Positions 9,738 to 19,281 are shown, counted from the first letter of the stretch. The stretch: DNA of 64,000 nucleotides from Ignavibacteriales bacterium (GCA_026390815.1 JAPLFH010000006.1:235267-299266); one strand, 5' to 3'. The notes: a model not told the origin generated them from the sequence alone. Numbers and translations: made by a program.

Positions 9738-10403
9738 GTGAGAATATTTCATCTTACAAAGATTTATTTTGGCAATCTATTGTTTAAAAACGTATTATAT
9801 TTTATAGGAAGCATCGTAGTTTTTATCGCAGGAATGATTGCCTATGGTGTTATTCTGAAAGTAAGTGAGCCATCTATGCCAGAAGCTATGGTCTCTAAAG
9901 GATTACGTTATCTGGTAAATGTTTCTATTCATATTGATAGAAAAAAATTCAAGCTTGATCTGTATTCGGACACTATTTTAGTAAAATCATATAGCGCTGT
10001 TTTTGGAAGAAATAGTTCATCGCATAAAACTTTTACAAATGATGATACAACCCCAATTGGCAGATATCAGATTTGCAGTATTGATACTTTTTATAAATAT
10101 CACAAATTGTTTAGATTAAATTATCCAAACCAGAAGGATGCAGCAGAAGCACTATCAATGAAATTGATTTCCAAGAATGAATATGATAAAATGGTAACCG
10201 AAATTGAAATTGGAGATTGCCCTCAAATTAAAGATGAAAAATTGATAATTGGAATTCACGGAATTGGTAAGTTAAATTATATTTTTAAAAATCTGCCATT
10301 TGTTTACAATTGGACTAACGGTTCCATTGCAGTAAGCAATGAAGACATTGACGAACTATATTCAGCAATAAAAGTAGGTACAGATGTTATCATCAAAAAT
10401 TAG
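9738..10403 (+). CDS. Membrane-anchored YkuD-fold (L,D-transpeptidase-like) protein lacking the catalytic Cys
   Basis: 221 residues: an N-terminal membrane segment (about residues 18-40) and a periplasmic YkuD-like domain. The domain shows KFKLDLYSDTILVKSY, TPIGRYQI, the IGIHG histidine (H174) and NWTNGSIAVSNEDIDEL. In active L,D-transpeptidases the G-C dyad in this last motif carries the nucleophile; here the residue is Ser196 (codon TCC, one base from TGC). Either it is a serine variant or an inactive, binding-only paralogue. The GTG at 9738 has no good ribosome binding site, and a TTG at 9780 is an alternative. The next gene overlaps its 3' end by 20 bases, suggesting co-expression. Confidence 0.8.
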   Translation: MRIFHLTKIYFGNLLFKNVLYFIGSIVVFIAGMIAYGVILKVSEPSMPEAMVSKGLRYLVNVSIHIDRKKFKLDLYSDTILVKSYSAVFGRNSSSHKTFTNDDTTPIGRYQICSIDTFYKYHKLFRLNYPNQKDAAEALSMKLISKNEYDKMVTEIEIGDCPQIKDEKLIIGIHGIGKLNYIFKNLPFVYNWTNGSIAVSNEDIDELYSAIKVGTDVIIKN

Positions 10404-11037
10404 GTTTTTCAGCATTTTATTATTTTTAATAGCGGGAATGATTTTTATATCTTGTGATAAAAAAGATCCCGACAAACAAGTTTCCTATACGGTTTCTCCG
10501 GATTCTGCTGCAAGTATTGATAAAGCAATTCTTGCAAACGAGGCAAAGAAAAATCTTGGAGATAAAATACAAATCTTTGATACAGGTTTGTTTGAAAGTG
10601 ACTCCCTAAAAGGATTGGTTGTTGGAAAGGAATTTATTGGTGACAAGGAATGGGGAATGAAATTTTATTATTATAAACTCATAAACAATACTCCAAAGCA
10701 GATATTTGAAACTCCACTGCTAAACGGTTCGTTTAATGAGTGCCTTGTAAGAAAAATAAAAATGGCAAACTATAATTATGAGATGATTTATTATGATTCG
10801 CAGGATTACTTTATGGGTTCGGGTGGTGGTGAAGTGTTTAATTATCTCATCGACTTGAATGAAAAGAATGTTTATTATGCACATTTTTTTACAACACCAG
10901 ATAGACCGGTGTCTCTTTATTTATCTTCTAACATAAACAAACCTGATATTAAAGATTTTATAGTTAAGCATTTTCAAAAGGATTACCCTGGTTTGAGTAT
11001 TGTTAACAAAGATATCAATCTTGATAAAGCGCTTTAA
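10384..11037 (+). CDS. Hypothetical lipoprotein
   Basis: 217 residues. It begins with a basic n-region and hydrophobic stretch ending FISC-DKKDP, which fits a lipoprotein signal with the lipidated Cys near residue 24. The rest is a soluble alpha/beta-looking domain with no motif I recognise. It starts inside the 3' end of the YkuD-like gene and precedes the Omp85 gene by 24 bases, so the three probably form an envelope operon. Confidence 0.7.
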   Translation: MLSSKIRFFSILLFLIAGMIFISCDKKDPDKQVSYTVSPDSAASIDKAILANEAKKNLGDKIQIFDTGLFESDSLKGLVVGKEFIGDKEWGMKFYYYKLINNTPKQIFETPLLNGSFNECLVRKIKMANYNYEMIYYDSQDYFMGSGGGEVFNYLIDLNEKNVYYAHFFTTPDRPVSLYLSSNINKPDIKDFIVKHFQKDYPGLSIVNKDINLDKAL

Positions 11038-11061
11038 ATTTAGATTAAACACGGAGTTCTA

Positions 11062-13194
11062 TTGCCATACAGGATAAAGCTGCTTTTTATATTTGCATTT
11101 TTCCTTACAGCAAATATTTTTGCCCAGGAACCAGAAAATTTTGAACTGGTAAGCATTCAATTTCATGGTAATAATTCTCTTTCTACTTCCGATCTTACCG
11201 GGGTAATTGCTTCCCGTTCTACACCAAATTGGTTTTATATTTTTTTACATAGCATTTGGAAAAATATCGGTAAACCTGCCACTTATTTTGATTCAACTAA
11301 AATTCCGGAAGATGTAAAAGCACTGGAAAGTTATTACCGGGATAATGGATTTTTTGAAGTAAAAGTTATTCCGAAATATTACATCGATAAACCGGCTAAG
11401 GAAGCAACAATCGTTTTCCACATTGATGAAAACGAGCAATTTAAGATTAGTAGTTTTGTTGTACGGGGATTGAGGAATCTTCCAGATGAATTTAAAGAAA
11501 GGATAAACAATGATATTACGATTGATACAAATGACGTTTACTCTAAAGAAACGATTGAAAAAAATAGAGAAACTATATTAACTTTTCTGCTTGATCATGG
11601 TTATATGCTTGCGCAAAAATTTCCACCTCAAATATTAATTGATACTTCAAAAAAAACTGTTTCTCCAAGAATTAGATTTAGTCCAGGAATCAGATACAAG
11701 ATCAAAGAAGTAAGAGTAGGTAAAACAGGTCCGGGTAAGGATGATGTTCAGGATACATTATTGAAAAAACTTGTTGCAATTTTACCTGGAGATTATTACA
11801 GCCTTGAAAATATAAATAAAGGTCAAATCAGACTTTATCGAACAAGTTTATTCTCTTCTGTTCTTGTTAATACTGTGCTGTCAGATACTGTTGGAAATCA
11901 GGTACCTCTTAATATCAACAGTGATATTGGAATGTTAAATGAATTTTCTCCAGAAATTATTTTGAATAACCAGGCGAGCGCTTTTAATTTAGGTTTAGGT
12001 TTATCTTATACAAAGAAAAATTTTCTTGGCGATGCACGTAATTTTACAATCGGAGCAAGTTTTGCTGTTCAGGATATTTTTAACGTAAATTATGCAAAAA
12101 TTCCAAATTTCATCGCCATGAGTGATACTTCAATTTTAGGTTATTTAGATGCAAGAATAGCAATTGATCAACCATATCTTTTTGGAGATCCGATAAGATC
12201 GAAACTTGAATTATATTCAACAATCAATAAACAAAAAGAATATAAGTCAACTTCTCTTGGTTCAAAAATAAGTCTGGATTTTGAACTACCAAAGTTTGTT
12301 TACTTTACTGCCTTCCAGCTTTATTACGATATCGACAGATCAAAATACAGTTTTAACAGTGATTATATAAAGCGAATATTGGAGAGTATTGTTAAAAATG
12401 TTCGCCAGGATATTGTTGATTCTTTGACTAACAATCTGGGTTCAGCAGGTAAAAGAGATTTTACTACTTCAATAATAGGATTTGATTTATATGCCAATAA
12501 ATCAAACGATCTGCTTTTTCCATCAAATGGATATTCTCTTTTTGTTACCTTACAAGAAGCTAACTTTCTCCCTGCTTTATTAGATAAATGGTTCAATAGT
12601 AAATTCCAGCCTAAAGCACAGTTTTATAAAATTGTAGTACAGGGAACTTTGTTCCCTCACATATACAAGTCAAACCTTTCCTCATTTGGGATGAAATTGA
12701 AAATTGGATATATACATACTTACAAGGGTTTATCTTCAGACATTCCATTTAACTCACGTTTTACTTCCGGTGGAAGCAACTCGGTTAGAGGTTGGAGAGC
12801 GCGGGAATTAGTCCCACTTTCCAATTCATATAGCGTTTATGATTTAACGGTGCAGAATTTTTTAGATAAATATCTGAACAAAATTCCAATTGGTGGAACG
12901 TTCCAGCTCGAAGGTTCAATAGAAACCAGAAACCGATTGATCGGTCCGATAGGAAGCGCACTATTTCTTGATTTTGGAAACACGTGGGATGGGTATAAAC
13001 AATTCCGATTTGATAAAATTGCTGTGGCGGTTGGATTTGGTTTAAGATTTTATTCCTCATTCGCACCAATACGTGTGGATTTCGGATTCAAAGCCTATGA
13101 TCCATTTGACGGAAAAACATTTTTCGAAAAATTTAAAAATTCATCTGTCTTCAATAATATAGAATTCCATCTTGGTATTGGAGAAGCGTTTTAA
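11062..13194 (+). CDS. Omp85-family outer membrane protein (BamA/TamA-like)
   Basis: 710 residues. It starts at TTG 11062 with ACGGAG upstream. A signal peptide ends NIFAQ, and POTRA-type repeats follow in residues about 25-270 (FELVSIQFHGNNSLS, FKISSFVVRGLRNLP, YKIKEVRVGKTG). The C-terminal half is a 16-strand surface-antigen barrel with SGGSNSVRGWRARELVPL (the conserved lid-lock RGW motif), a GPIGSALFLDFGNTW segment and APIRVDFGFK near the end. With only about three POTRA domains it is closer in layout to TamA or patatin-less Omp85 paralogues than to full BamA, so the exact role (assembly or secretion) is open. Confidence 0.88.
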   Translation: MPYRIKLLFIFAFFLTANIFAQEPENFELVSIQFHGNNSLSTSDLTGVIASRSTPNWFYIFLHSIWKNIGKPATYFDSTKIPEDVKALESYYRDNGFFEVKVIPKYYIDKPAKEATIVFHIDENEQFKISSFVVRGLRNLPDEFKERINNDITIDTNDVYSKETIEKNRETILTFLLDHGYMLAQKFPPQILIDTSKKTVSPRIRFSPGIRYKIKEVRVGKTGPGKDDVQDTLLKKLVAILPGDYYSLENINKGQIRLYRTSLFSSVLVNTVLSDTVGNQVPLNINSDIGMLNEFSPEIILNNQASAFNLGLGLSYTKKNFLGDARNFTIGASFAVQDIFNVNYAKIPNFIAMSDTSILGYLDARIAIDQPYLFGDPIRSKLELYSTINKQKEYKSTSLGSKISLDFELPKFVYFTAFQLYYDIDRSKYSFNSDYIKRILESIVKNVRQDIVDSLTNNLGSAGKRDFTTSIIGFDLYANKSNDLLFPSNGYSLFVTLQEANFLPALLDKWFNSKFQPKAQFYKIVVQGTLFPHIYKSNLSSFGMKLKIGYIHTYKGLSSDIPFNSRFTSGGSNSVRGWRARELVPLSNSYSVYDLTVQNFLDKYLNKIPIGGTFQLEGSIETRNRLIGPIGSALFLDFGNTWDGYKQFRFDKIAVAVGFGLRFYSSFAPIRVDFGFKAYDPFDGKTFFEKFKNSSVFNNIEFHLGIGEAF

Positions 13195-13241
13195 TTTAAA
13201 GTTAGAAAATTTACAAAACAATAATTGATAAATGGAAAAAA

Positions 13242-14180
13242 ATGAAGTGTAAAGTTATCTCACTATTTTTAATAGTTGTAGGCATCAGTAGTTCCAGTTT
13301 TGGACAAAAAGAATTCATCAGTGTGAATGGAAAGAAGGTTGAAATATTCACATCGAGTTTAGAGAACAACCAGAACGGGAAACCTGTAATCGTTTTCGAA
13401 AATGGAATGGCAAGTAAATATGGTAGCTGGGAAACTGTTATTAATGAAGTATCAAAAACATCCGCAGTATTTTCTTATAACAGACCAAGAATTGGAGAAT
13501 CCGAGAATGACAGTCTGCCTCCAACCACCGAACATATCGTCAGTAATTTAAGAAAGATGCTTTCGGAAAATGGGCTCAATCCACCTTACTTATTAGTATC
13601 ACATTCTTTTGGTGGTGCATATATAAGAAGTTTTGCGTCTTACTATCCAGATGAAATTGCCGGACTTATTTTTGTTGATCCAATCGATTTCACAAAAAAG
13701 AAAGGTGATGGAGATCTTCCATATTTGGAAATTGGATTAAAGCAACATCAAATCGATTCTATGTTTGCAAAACCTTACGATAATTTCATTAAAAAACTAT
13801 ATGCCGAAATGCCAAATTTTTATGTGGAAGAAGTAAAAATATCGAGGCAATTAACCAAAACTGAATTTGAAGAATGCAATCGTAATCCTTTACCGGATGT
13901 TCCTGTTCATTTTATCAAGGCTGGTGGATATCCCACAACTCCTGATGATAGGGGAGTAACAAGTTTTGATAAGGTGAAGTTGTTTAGAATTGATAACAAT
14001 TTAAAGATGAAACGTTGGATGGCACTACTAGATCCATTGAAATATGGAAAGTTTTTTTATTGCTCTAACTCCGGACATTCTGTTCAAACTGATGATCCTG
14101 AAACAGTAATTTCAAGTATTAAACTGGCTCTGATTGATTACGACAGAATTCAAAAAGAAAAAGCAAACGACCATAAATAA
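13242..14180 (+). CDS. Secreted alpha/beta hydrolase
   Basis: 312 residues with a signal peptide ending SSSFGQ. The fold is shown by VIVFENGMAS, SYNRPRIGESE, the nucleophile elbow SHSFGG (Ser nucleophile), FVDPIDF and a late NSGHSVQTDDP histidine. This gives a complete Ser-Asp-His arrangement, typical of exported esterase/peptidase-like hydrolases. The substrate is not predictable. It stands alone between the Omp85 gene and the HEPN pair. Confidence 0.82.
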   Translation: MKCKVISLFLIVVGISSSSFGQKEFISVNGKKVEIFTSSLENNQNGKPVIVFENGMASKYGSWETVINEVSKTSAVFSYNRPRIGESENDSLPPTTEHIVSNLRKMLSENGLNPPYLLVSHSFGGAYIRSFASYYPDEIAGLIFVDPIDFTKKKGDGDLPYLEIGLKQHQIDSMFAKPYDNFIKKLYAEMPNFYVEEVKISRQLTKTEFEECNRNPLPDVPVHFIKAGGYPTTPDDRGVTSFDKVKLFRIDNNLKMKRWMALLDPLKYGKFFYCSNSGHSVQTDDPETVISSIKLALIDYDRIQKEKANDHK

Positions 14181-14362
14181 TAATTATGAGAGTTGACGTA
14201 AGTTTTTAATTAAGTTGAGAACATTTGTCTTTAACAAAATCCAATTCTATCTTGGAATTAAGAAGTGTTTTACAAAAATGTTAATGAGTTCCCATTCAAA
14301 ATATATTTAGGCTGTTTAATATATTAGTGTTAAATTTTAAATAATTATTTATTTTATAGATT

Positions 14363-14779
14363 ATGAATAGGTCATCTTTTAAAAGGATTTCGAAAATCCG
14401 AGTTGGGGAAGCTAAAAAACTTTTAGAGGAAAATCATTTTTGTGGTGCTTATTATTTAATTGGTTATTCAATTGAATGCGCTTTAAAAGCCTGCATATCC
14501 AAACAAATAAAGAAATATGATTTTCCCGATAAGAAATTAGTATCAGAATCACATACACATGATTTGGAAAAGTTAATTAAAATATCTGGTTTAATAACCG
14601 ATTTTGATAAAGATAGAAAAAATAATTCTAACCTTGAACTCAACTGGACTATCGTAAAAGACTGGTCCGAAGCTTCAAGATATAGTGATGGATTTACAGA
14701 AAACCAAGCCCTCGATTTATATAATGCTTGTACAAATAGACAAAACGGAATATTAACATGGATTAAAAGAAGATGGTAA
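14363..14779 (+). CDS. HEPN domain protein
   Basis: 138 residues, almost all helical, with the HEPN-type core KIRVGEAKKLLEE, GAYYLIGYSIECALKACI and HTHDLEKLIKISG. The RxxxxH ribonuclease motif of toxic HEPN proteins is not present in the usual place, so catalysis is doubtful. Its stop overlaps the start of the next gene by seven bases (ATGGTAA), implying translational coupling. No ribosome binding site is obvious before its own ATG. Such pairs are often toxin-antitoxin or defence accessories; that is inference here. Confidence 0.75.
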   Translation: MNRSSFKRISKIRVGEAKKLLEENHFCGAYYLIGYSIECALKACISKQIKKYDFPDKKLVSESHTHDLEKLIKISGLITDFDKDRKNNSNLELNWTIVKDWSEASRYSDGFTENQALDLYNACTNRQNGILTWIKRRW

Positions 14780-15159
14780 AAAATAATATATCTACAGAAA
14801 TGGTAAATGAAGGGATTAGCTTAATAAAGAAGTTAGATTCATTAGAAATGCAACCTGAAGCTGCTTTATGGTTTTATGATGTTGATAAAAACAGTTGGAA
14901 ATTCATCATTGCAGAAAAAAATTTAAAAAAGGAAGGACCTAAGTCCCTTTACAAAAAAATTCAAATCTTACTTTTAAATTCCCCAAATGAATTTCCTATT
15001 ATTTCTCTTTCAGACATCGTTCTCTTGGATGAAAAGGAGCAACTTATATCACTTCTTCGTTCAGCTTATCGAACTGGTAAAGGTATTAGTAATATTAGAT
15101 TCAGTCAAAATGTTATCAATGGCACAATGATAGAGGATGCTCTGATTTATAGACTTTAA
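14773..15159 (+). CDS. Uncharacterised partner of the HEPN protein
   Basis: 128 residues of unknown family, coupled to the HEPN gene by the overlap ATGGTAA. Visible features are a predicted helical N-terminus (NEGISLIKKLDSLEMQPEAALWFYD) and a C-terminal ISNIRFSQNVINGTMIEDALIYRL-like tail that looks conserved in type. It is not a recognisable nucleotidyltransferase (no GS...D-x-D motif), so this is not a standard MNT-HEPN pair. Confidence 0.65.
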   Translation: MVKNNISTEMVNEGISLIKKLDSLEMQPEAALWFYDVDKNSWKFIIAEKNLKKEGPKSLYKKIQILLLNSPNEFPIISLSDIVLLDEKEQLISLLRSAYRTGKGISNIRFSQNVINGTMIEDALIYRL

Positions 15160-15433
15160 ATACACTGACCTACAAATTATTCAACATTTTGCATTAGTAA
15201 TGAGATGTTTTTTAAATTTTTGGGATAGTGAACAATAGTAAAGTATTTTTGTTAATCATTTTCAATACCTTTTTCCTTTTCTTTACAACAATATTCATTT
15301 CCTTAATTTATTTCTTACTTTTATAAATATTCCATCAAACTATTTTCAGTTTTCGCTATTCTGTCTACATTTCTTTTGGTTTGTATGGCAGACGATTTTT
15401 AGGTAAATTTTAACAGTAAATTTAGGATGTTAA
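15160..15433. other. Gap upstream of yicC
   Basis: 274 bases of T-rich sequence with no supported ORF, hairpin terminator or RNA. It presumably contains the promoter for the yicC-gmk-rpoZ-coaBC-udg operon. Confidence 0.4.
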
Positions 15434-16309
15434 ATGATCTCCAGTATGACTGGTTTTGGAAAGAGTTCAATTCAAAAAGATGGATATTGCTGCGACGCCG
15501 AAATTAAAAGTGTTAATAGCAGATATTTAGAAATTTCCCTTAAACTGCCTAAAAGCTTGATTAATAGGGAATATGAAGTACGCGAATTAATCAGGAATAA
15601 AATCAAAAGAGGTAAACTGATTATCAGTCTTCAACTTAAAAAGGATGGATTTGAAAACAGCAAACCAGTCCTAAATAAGGATAATCTTAAATTTGCAATT
15701 GGATTTCTTAAAGACGTTCGTAAACACTCAAAGATAAAAGATAAAATTACTCTTGGTCATCTTTTAAGTTTTCAGGAAATCTTTTTTTCTGAAACTTCAG
15801 AAGAATCTGAAGCAGAATTTATTTTGGTACAGGATGCTTTGCTGCTCGCTATTGATGAACTAAAGGAGATGAGGCAAAAGGAAGGAGAGGAATTATTCAA
15901 GGATATTTCACAAAGATTAATTAGCATTCAAAATTCTGTTAGCCAGGTAGAAGAAATAAGTAAGAAAAACATCACCGAATATTTTGAAAAGTTGAAAGAA
16001 CGAGCAAGAAAAATTCTTGATAATGTTGTTGAAAATAGTGATCGGTTAGATCTGGAACTTGCTCTGCTTATAGATAAGTCCGATATTACTGAAGAATGCG
16101 TTCGATTAAACAGCCACGCAAAATTTTTTCTGGAAACAATGCATAACGAAGGTGATGTTGGTAGAAGATTAAATTTCCTTTGCCAGGAAATAAACAGGGA
16201 AGCAAACACGATTGGAAGCAAAGCATTATCAACAGAAATATCTCATTCAACTGTTGCCATAAAAGAAGAGATTGAGCGGATTAGAGAACAGATTCAAAAC
16301 ATCGAGTAG
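15434..16309 (+). CDS. yicC: YicC family endoribonuclease-like stress protein
   Basis: 291 residues, normal length. It begins MISSMTGFGK and contains EIKSVNSRYLEISLKLP and, near the end, FLCQEINREANTIGSKA, the family signatures. The ATG follows AGGATG. First gene of a tight operon; yicC-gmk-rpoZ-coaBC is a widely conserved order. E. coli YicC has been linked to RNA decay, and the role here is assumed similar. Confidence 0.93.
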   Translation: MISSMTGFGKSSIQKDGYCCDAEIKSVNSRYLEISLKLPKSLINREYEVRELIRNKIKRGKLIISLQLKKDGFENSKPVLNKDNLKFAIGFLKDVRKHSKIKDKITLGHLLSFQEIFFSETSEESEAEFILVQDALLLAIDELKEMRQKEGEELFKDISQRLISIQNSVSQVEEISKKNITEYFEKLKERARKILDNVVENSDRLDLELALLIDKSDITEECVRLNSHAKFFLETMHNEGDVGRRLNFLCQEINREANTIGSKALSTEISHSTVAIKEEIERIREQIQNIE

Positions 16310-16312
16310 TAA

Positions 16313-16897
16313 TTGAATAATAGTGGTGGAAAAATATTTGCAGTTTCTGCACCAAGCGGTGCCGGAAAATCCACGATTGTAAAGCAAATATTAAAGACAT
16401 ATCCGCAAATTATTTTTTCAGTATCAGCTACTACAAGAAAAAAAAGAAACGATGAGGTTGATGGCAGAGAGTATTTTTTTATTTCTGAAGATGAATTCAA
16501 AAAGAAAATTGAAAATGATGAATTTGTTGAATGGGAAAAATTTTACGATTATTACTATGGTACGTTAAAGAGTTTCATAAATAAAAACATACAATCAGGT
16601 AAATCTGTTATTATGGAAGTTGATGTTAATGGTGCTCTAAGCATTAAAAAACTTTATCCGGATGCCACTTTGGTTTTTATAGCACCTCCAACGTTTGAAG
16701 AGTTAGTTAATAGATTAAAAAACAGGAATACCGAAACAGAAGAAGATCTAAAGAAAAGAATTGAGCGCGCAGAAATGGAGTTGAGTCTTAAAGATAAATT
16801 TGATTATTTTGTAATCAACAACCATTTAGAAACAGCAATTTTAGAAGTAAAAAGAATAATTGAAAATAAATTAAAGGAGAATATAGATGCGAATTGA
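16313..16897 (+). CDS. gmk: Guanylate kinase
   Basis: 194 residues, converting GMP to GDP. The P-loop is SAPSGAGKST (residues about 12-21), followed by SVSATTRKKRNDEVDGREYFF, the GMP-binding region, and VIMEVDVNGA. It starts at TTG 16313, three bases after the yicC stop. The P-loop would be too close to the start for any later codon to serve. Its stop overlaps the start of rpoZ by 11 bases. Confidence 0.95.
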   Translation: MNNSGGKIFAVSAPSGAGKSTIVKQILKTYPQIIFSVSATTRKKRNDEVDGREYFFISEDEFKKKIENDEFVEWEKFYDYYYGTLKSFINKNIQSGKSVIMEVDVNGALSIKKLYPDATLVFIAPPTFEELVNRLKNRNTETEEDLKKRIERAEMELSLKDKFDYFVINNHLETAILEVKRIIENKLKENIDAN

Positions 16898-17189
16898 ACC
16901 AATCGATTTAAAAAAACTTGATGAAAAAACGGCGAACGTATATGAAGCTGTTATTGTGGCTGCTAAAGAAGCAAAAAGAATTAATGAAGAAACAAGATTG
17001 GAATATAACACTCTTGTAACAACCATTCCCGCTAAAGGAATTGAAGATGATGCTGAAGATATAGATAATCCAGATCAGCTTAAGGTTTCTCTTGAATTTG
17101 AAAAGAGACCGAAACCACATCTTCGTGCATTACATGATTTGTTAGATGGAAAATTAGAATTCTATTACAAGCAGAATAGAGAAAAATGA
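16887..17189 (+). CDS. rpoZ: RNA polymerase omega subunit
   Basis: 100 residues: ANVYEAVIVAAKEAKRINEETR is the omega core (helix with A-R-I-N), followed by an acidic tail. AAGGAG precedes the ATG. It overlaps gmk at its start and coaBC at its end (ATGA), as expected for this conserved operon. Confidence 0.85.
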   Translation: MRIEPIDLKKLDEKTANVYEAVIVAAKEAKRINEETRLEYNTLVTTIPAKGIEDDAEDIDNPDQLKVSLEFEKRPKPHLRALHDLLDGKLEFYYKQNREK

Positions 17190-18400
17190 TTTATGATCCT
17201 TTAAGAAACAAAAAAATTATTCTTGGTGTAACCGGTGGGATAGCAGCTTATAAATCCTGCCTGTTAATCAGGAGCTTAGTAAATCGTGGAGCGGAAGTAA
17301 GAGTTATTATGACTCCTTCCGCTCTTCAGTTTATTGCACCTCTAACACTTTCTACACTTTCCGGCAATGCGGTAATTGTAAACATATTTCCGGAAACTCA
17401 AAAAAATGGTGTTGATCTAAAAACCTGGCACATAGAATATGCTCTATGGGCTGACTTAATGATAATTGCACCGGCAACCACAAATACGATTGCCAAAATT
17501 GTTCACGGCTTTTGCGATAATGCACTAACCACTGTTGTCTCAGCTTTAAGATGTCCTTTGATTGTTGCTCCTGCGGCGGATATAGATATGTACTCAAACA
17601 AAATAGCTCAAGCAAATTTTAATAAATTGAAAGAAGATGTTGGAGCTTACATTGTTGAAGCAGAAAAAGGAAATCTTGCAAGCGGTTTATCCGGAATTGG
17701 CAGAATGGCTGATGTAAATAAAATTGTTGATGCATCTGAAATAATCCTATCTGGTTACAATCAGGATTTACTTAATAAAAAAATTTTAGTTACTGCCGGA
17801 CCAACTTATGAAGATATTGATCCTGTTAGATACATTGGGAACCGCTCCTCCGGAAAAATGGGATACAGCATTGCAAAGGCAGCATTCTTGCGTGGAGCAG
17901 AAGTAACTTTAATTTCAGGTCCATCTTCGGAGAATATCTACCAGGAAATAAATTTAATCCAAGTTCGTTCCGCTAAAGAAATGTTAAATGCTGTTAAGCA
18001 GAATTTAGAGAATAATAGCGCTTTAATTATGTCTGCCGCGGTTGCTGATTATACTCCGTTGGTTAAAGCTGAAACAAAAATTAAAAAAGAAGAAAATCTA
18101 TCTTCCATTAAATTAAAAAAGACGGAAGATATTCTTGGTTCGCTTAAAAATAATAATAAAAAAATTGTAGGATTTGCGCTTGAAACTGATAATCAATTAA
18201 ATAACGCAAAAAAGAAATTAGCTGAAAAGAATCTGGACATCATTGTTCTAAACTCAGTTAGCGCGGATAATTGTGCATTTGAAAGCGATACAAATAAAAT
18301 TACGGTAATTCACAAATCCGGCGAAACGAAAGAGTTTTCATCAATGAGCAAATTTATGGCAGCTAACGAAATCCTTTCTGAATTAATTAAAATTTTATAG
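17186..18400 (+). CDS. coaBC: Bifunctional phosphopantothenoylcysteine decarboxylase / phosphopantothenate-cysteine ligase
   Basis: 404 residues. The N-terminal flavin-dependent CoaC domain (ILGVTGGIAAYKSCLLIRSL, the PAATTNTIAKI region and APAADIDMY) is joined to the C-terminal CoaB ligase (ILVTAGPTYEDIDPVRYIGNRSSGKMG, SAAVADYTP). Two steps of coenzyme A synthesis in the cytosol. The ATG overlaps the rpoZ stop as ATGA. Confidence 0.96.
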   Translation: MIYDPLRNKKIILGVTGGIAAYKSCLLIRSLVNRGAEVRVIMTPSALQFIAPLTLSTLSGNAVIVNIFPETQKNGVDLKTWHIEYALWADLMIIAPATTNTIAKIVHGFCDNALTTVVSALRCPLIVAPAADIDMYSNKIAQANFNKLKEDVGAYIVEAEKGNLASGLSGIGRMADVNKIVDASEIILSGYNQDLLNKKILVTAGPTYEDIDPVRYIGNRSSGKMGYSIAKAAFLRGAEVTLISGPSSENIYQEINLIQVRSAKEMLNAVKQNLENNSALIMSAAVADYTPLVKAETKIKKEENLSSIKLKKTEDILGSLKNNNKKIVGFALETDNQLNNAKKKLAEKNLDIIVLNSVSADNCAFESDTNKITVIHKSGETKEFSSMSKFMAANEILSELIKIL

Positions 18401-18401
18401 A

Positions 18402-19184
18402 ATGCTCGAAAAAAATATAAATCTATTAATTGAAGCGCTTAAAGATCAACAAGAAATTTTTGGTGATGTTCTGTTTGAAAAATCTTCTTCCGGTAAAATT
18501 GATTATGAAGAAATTGGAATTGAAGTGAAAAAGAAAATAGAAGTGAAAAAGAAAATTGAAGTAAAAGAAGTAGTAAGTGAACCATCATTGAAAATTGGAT
18601 ATAAATTTAATAATAAGAATTTTGAAGTAAATAGTTTAGATGAATTTAATAAGCTGATTTGTGAATGCCAAAAATGTCCGCTTGGCAAAACAAGAAATAA
18701 ATTTGTGTTTGGTGTTGGAAATCCAAATGCTGATGTAATGTTGATTGGAGAAGCTCCAGGTGCCGAGGAGGATGCTCAGGGTGAACCATTTGTTGGAAGA
18801 GCAGGCAAGCTGTTGACTGATATTTTAAAAGCAATTAATTTTGAGCGCGAAGAAGTTTATATTGCTAATATTATCAAATGCAGACCGCCAGGAAATAGAA
18901 ATCCTCTGCCAGAAGAAATGGAAATGTGCATGCCATATCTTCAACATCAAATAGCACTTATAAAACCAAAAGTGATATTGTGTTTAGGCTTGGTTGCTGC
19001 ATCTGCTATGCTGAATACCAAGCAGGCATTAGGAAAACTGAGAGGTAGTATTTTTGAGATTGGGAATATAAAAACTATGGTTACTTATCATCCCGCCGCC
19101 CTTTTAAGAAATCCAAATTGGAAAAAAGGATGTTGGGAAGATGTACAAAAGTTTAGAAAATTGTATGATGAATTGAATAAATAA
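18402..19184 (+). CDS. Family 4 (iron-sulfur) uracil-DNA glycosylase
   Basis: 260 residues. The catalytic domain starts near residue 80: CECQKCPLG (two cluster cysteines), MLIGEAPGAEEDAQGEPFVGRAG (active-site motif), IIKCRPPGNRNP (third Cys) and VTYHPAALLRN (motif with the key His). This fits the thermostable [4Fe-4S] UDG family, which removes uracil from DNA. The N-terminal 80 residues contain a Lys/Glu/Val repeat (EVKKKI twice) from an 18-base tandem repeat. It follows coaBC with no gap. Confidence 0.93.
   Translation: MLEKNINLLIEALKDQQEIFGDVLFEKSSSGKIDYEEIGIEVKKKIEVKKKIEVKEVVSEPSLKIGYKFNNKNFEVNSLDEFNKLICECQKCPLGKTRNKFVFGVGNPNADVMLIGEAPGAEEDAQGEPFVGRAGKLLTDILKAINFEREEVYIANIIKCRPPGNRNPLPEEMEMCMPYLQHQIALIKPKVILCLGLVAASAMLNTKQALGKLRGSIFEIGNIKTMVTYHPAALLRNPNWKKGCWEDVQKFRKLYDELNK
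18519..18569 (+). repeat. 18-bp tandem repeat inside the UDG gene
   Basis: Two near-identical 18-base units and a partial third encode IEVKKK repeats in the N-terminal linker of the glycosylase. Confidence 0.85.
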
Positions 19185-19281
19185 ATTCTTCGTTTTTTTA
19201 TTAGAAAGATTCTTAAATTCCAAATAGTAACTTGATATTTTAAGAAACAGCTTGGAAATAATTCTGTAATTAGGTTTAGTA

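Noticed and set aside
9510..9752. 80-codon minus-strand ORF between maeB and the YkuD-like gene
   Set aside because: Low-complexity Ile/Lys/Leu composition, no ribosome binding site and overlap with the following gene start; probably spurious.
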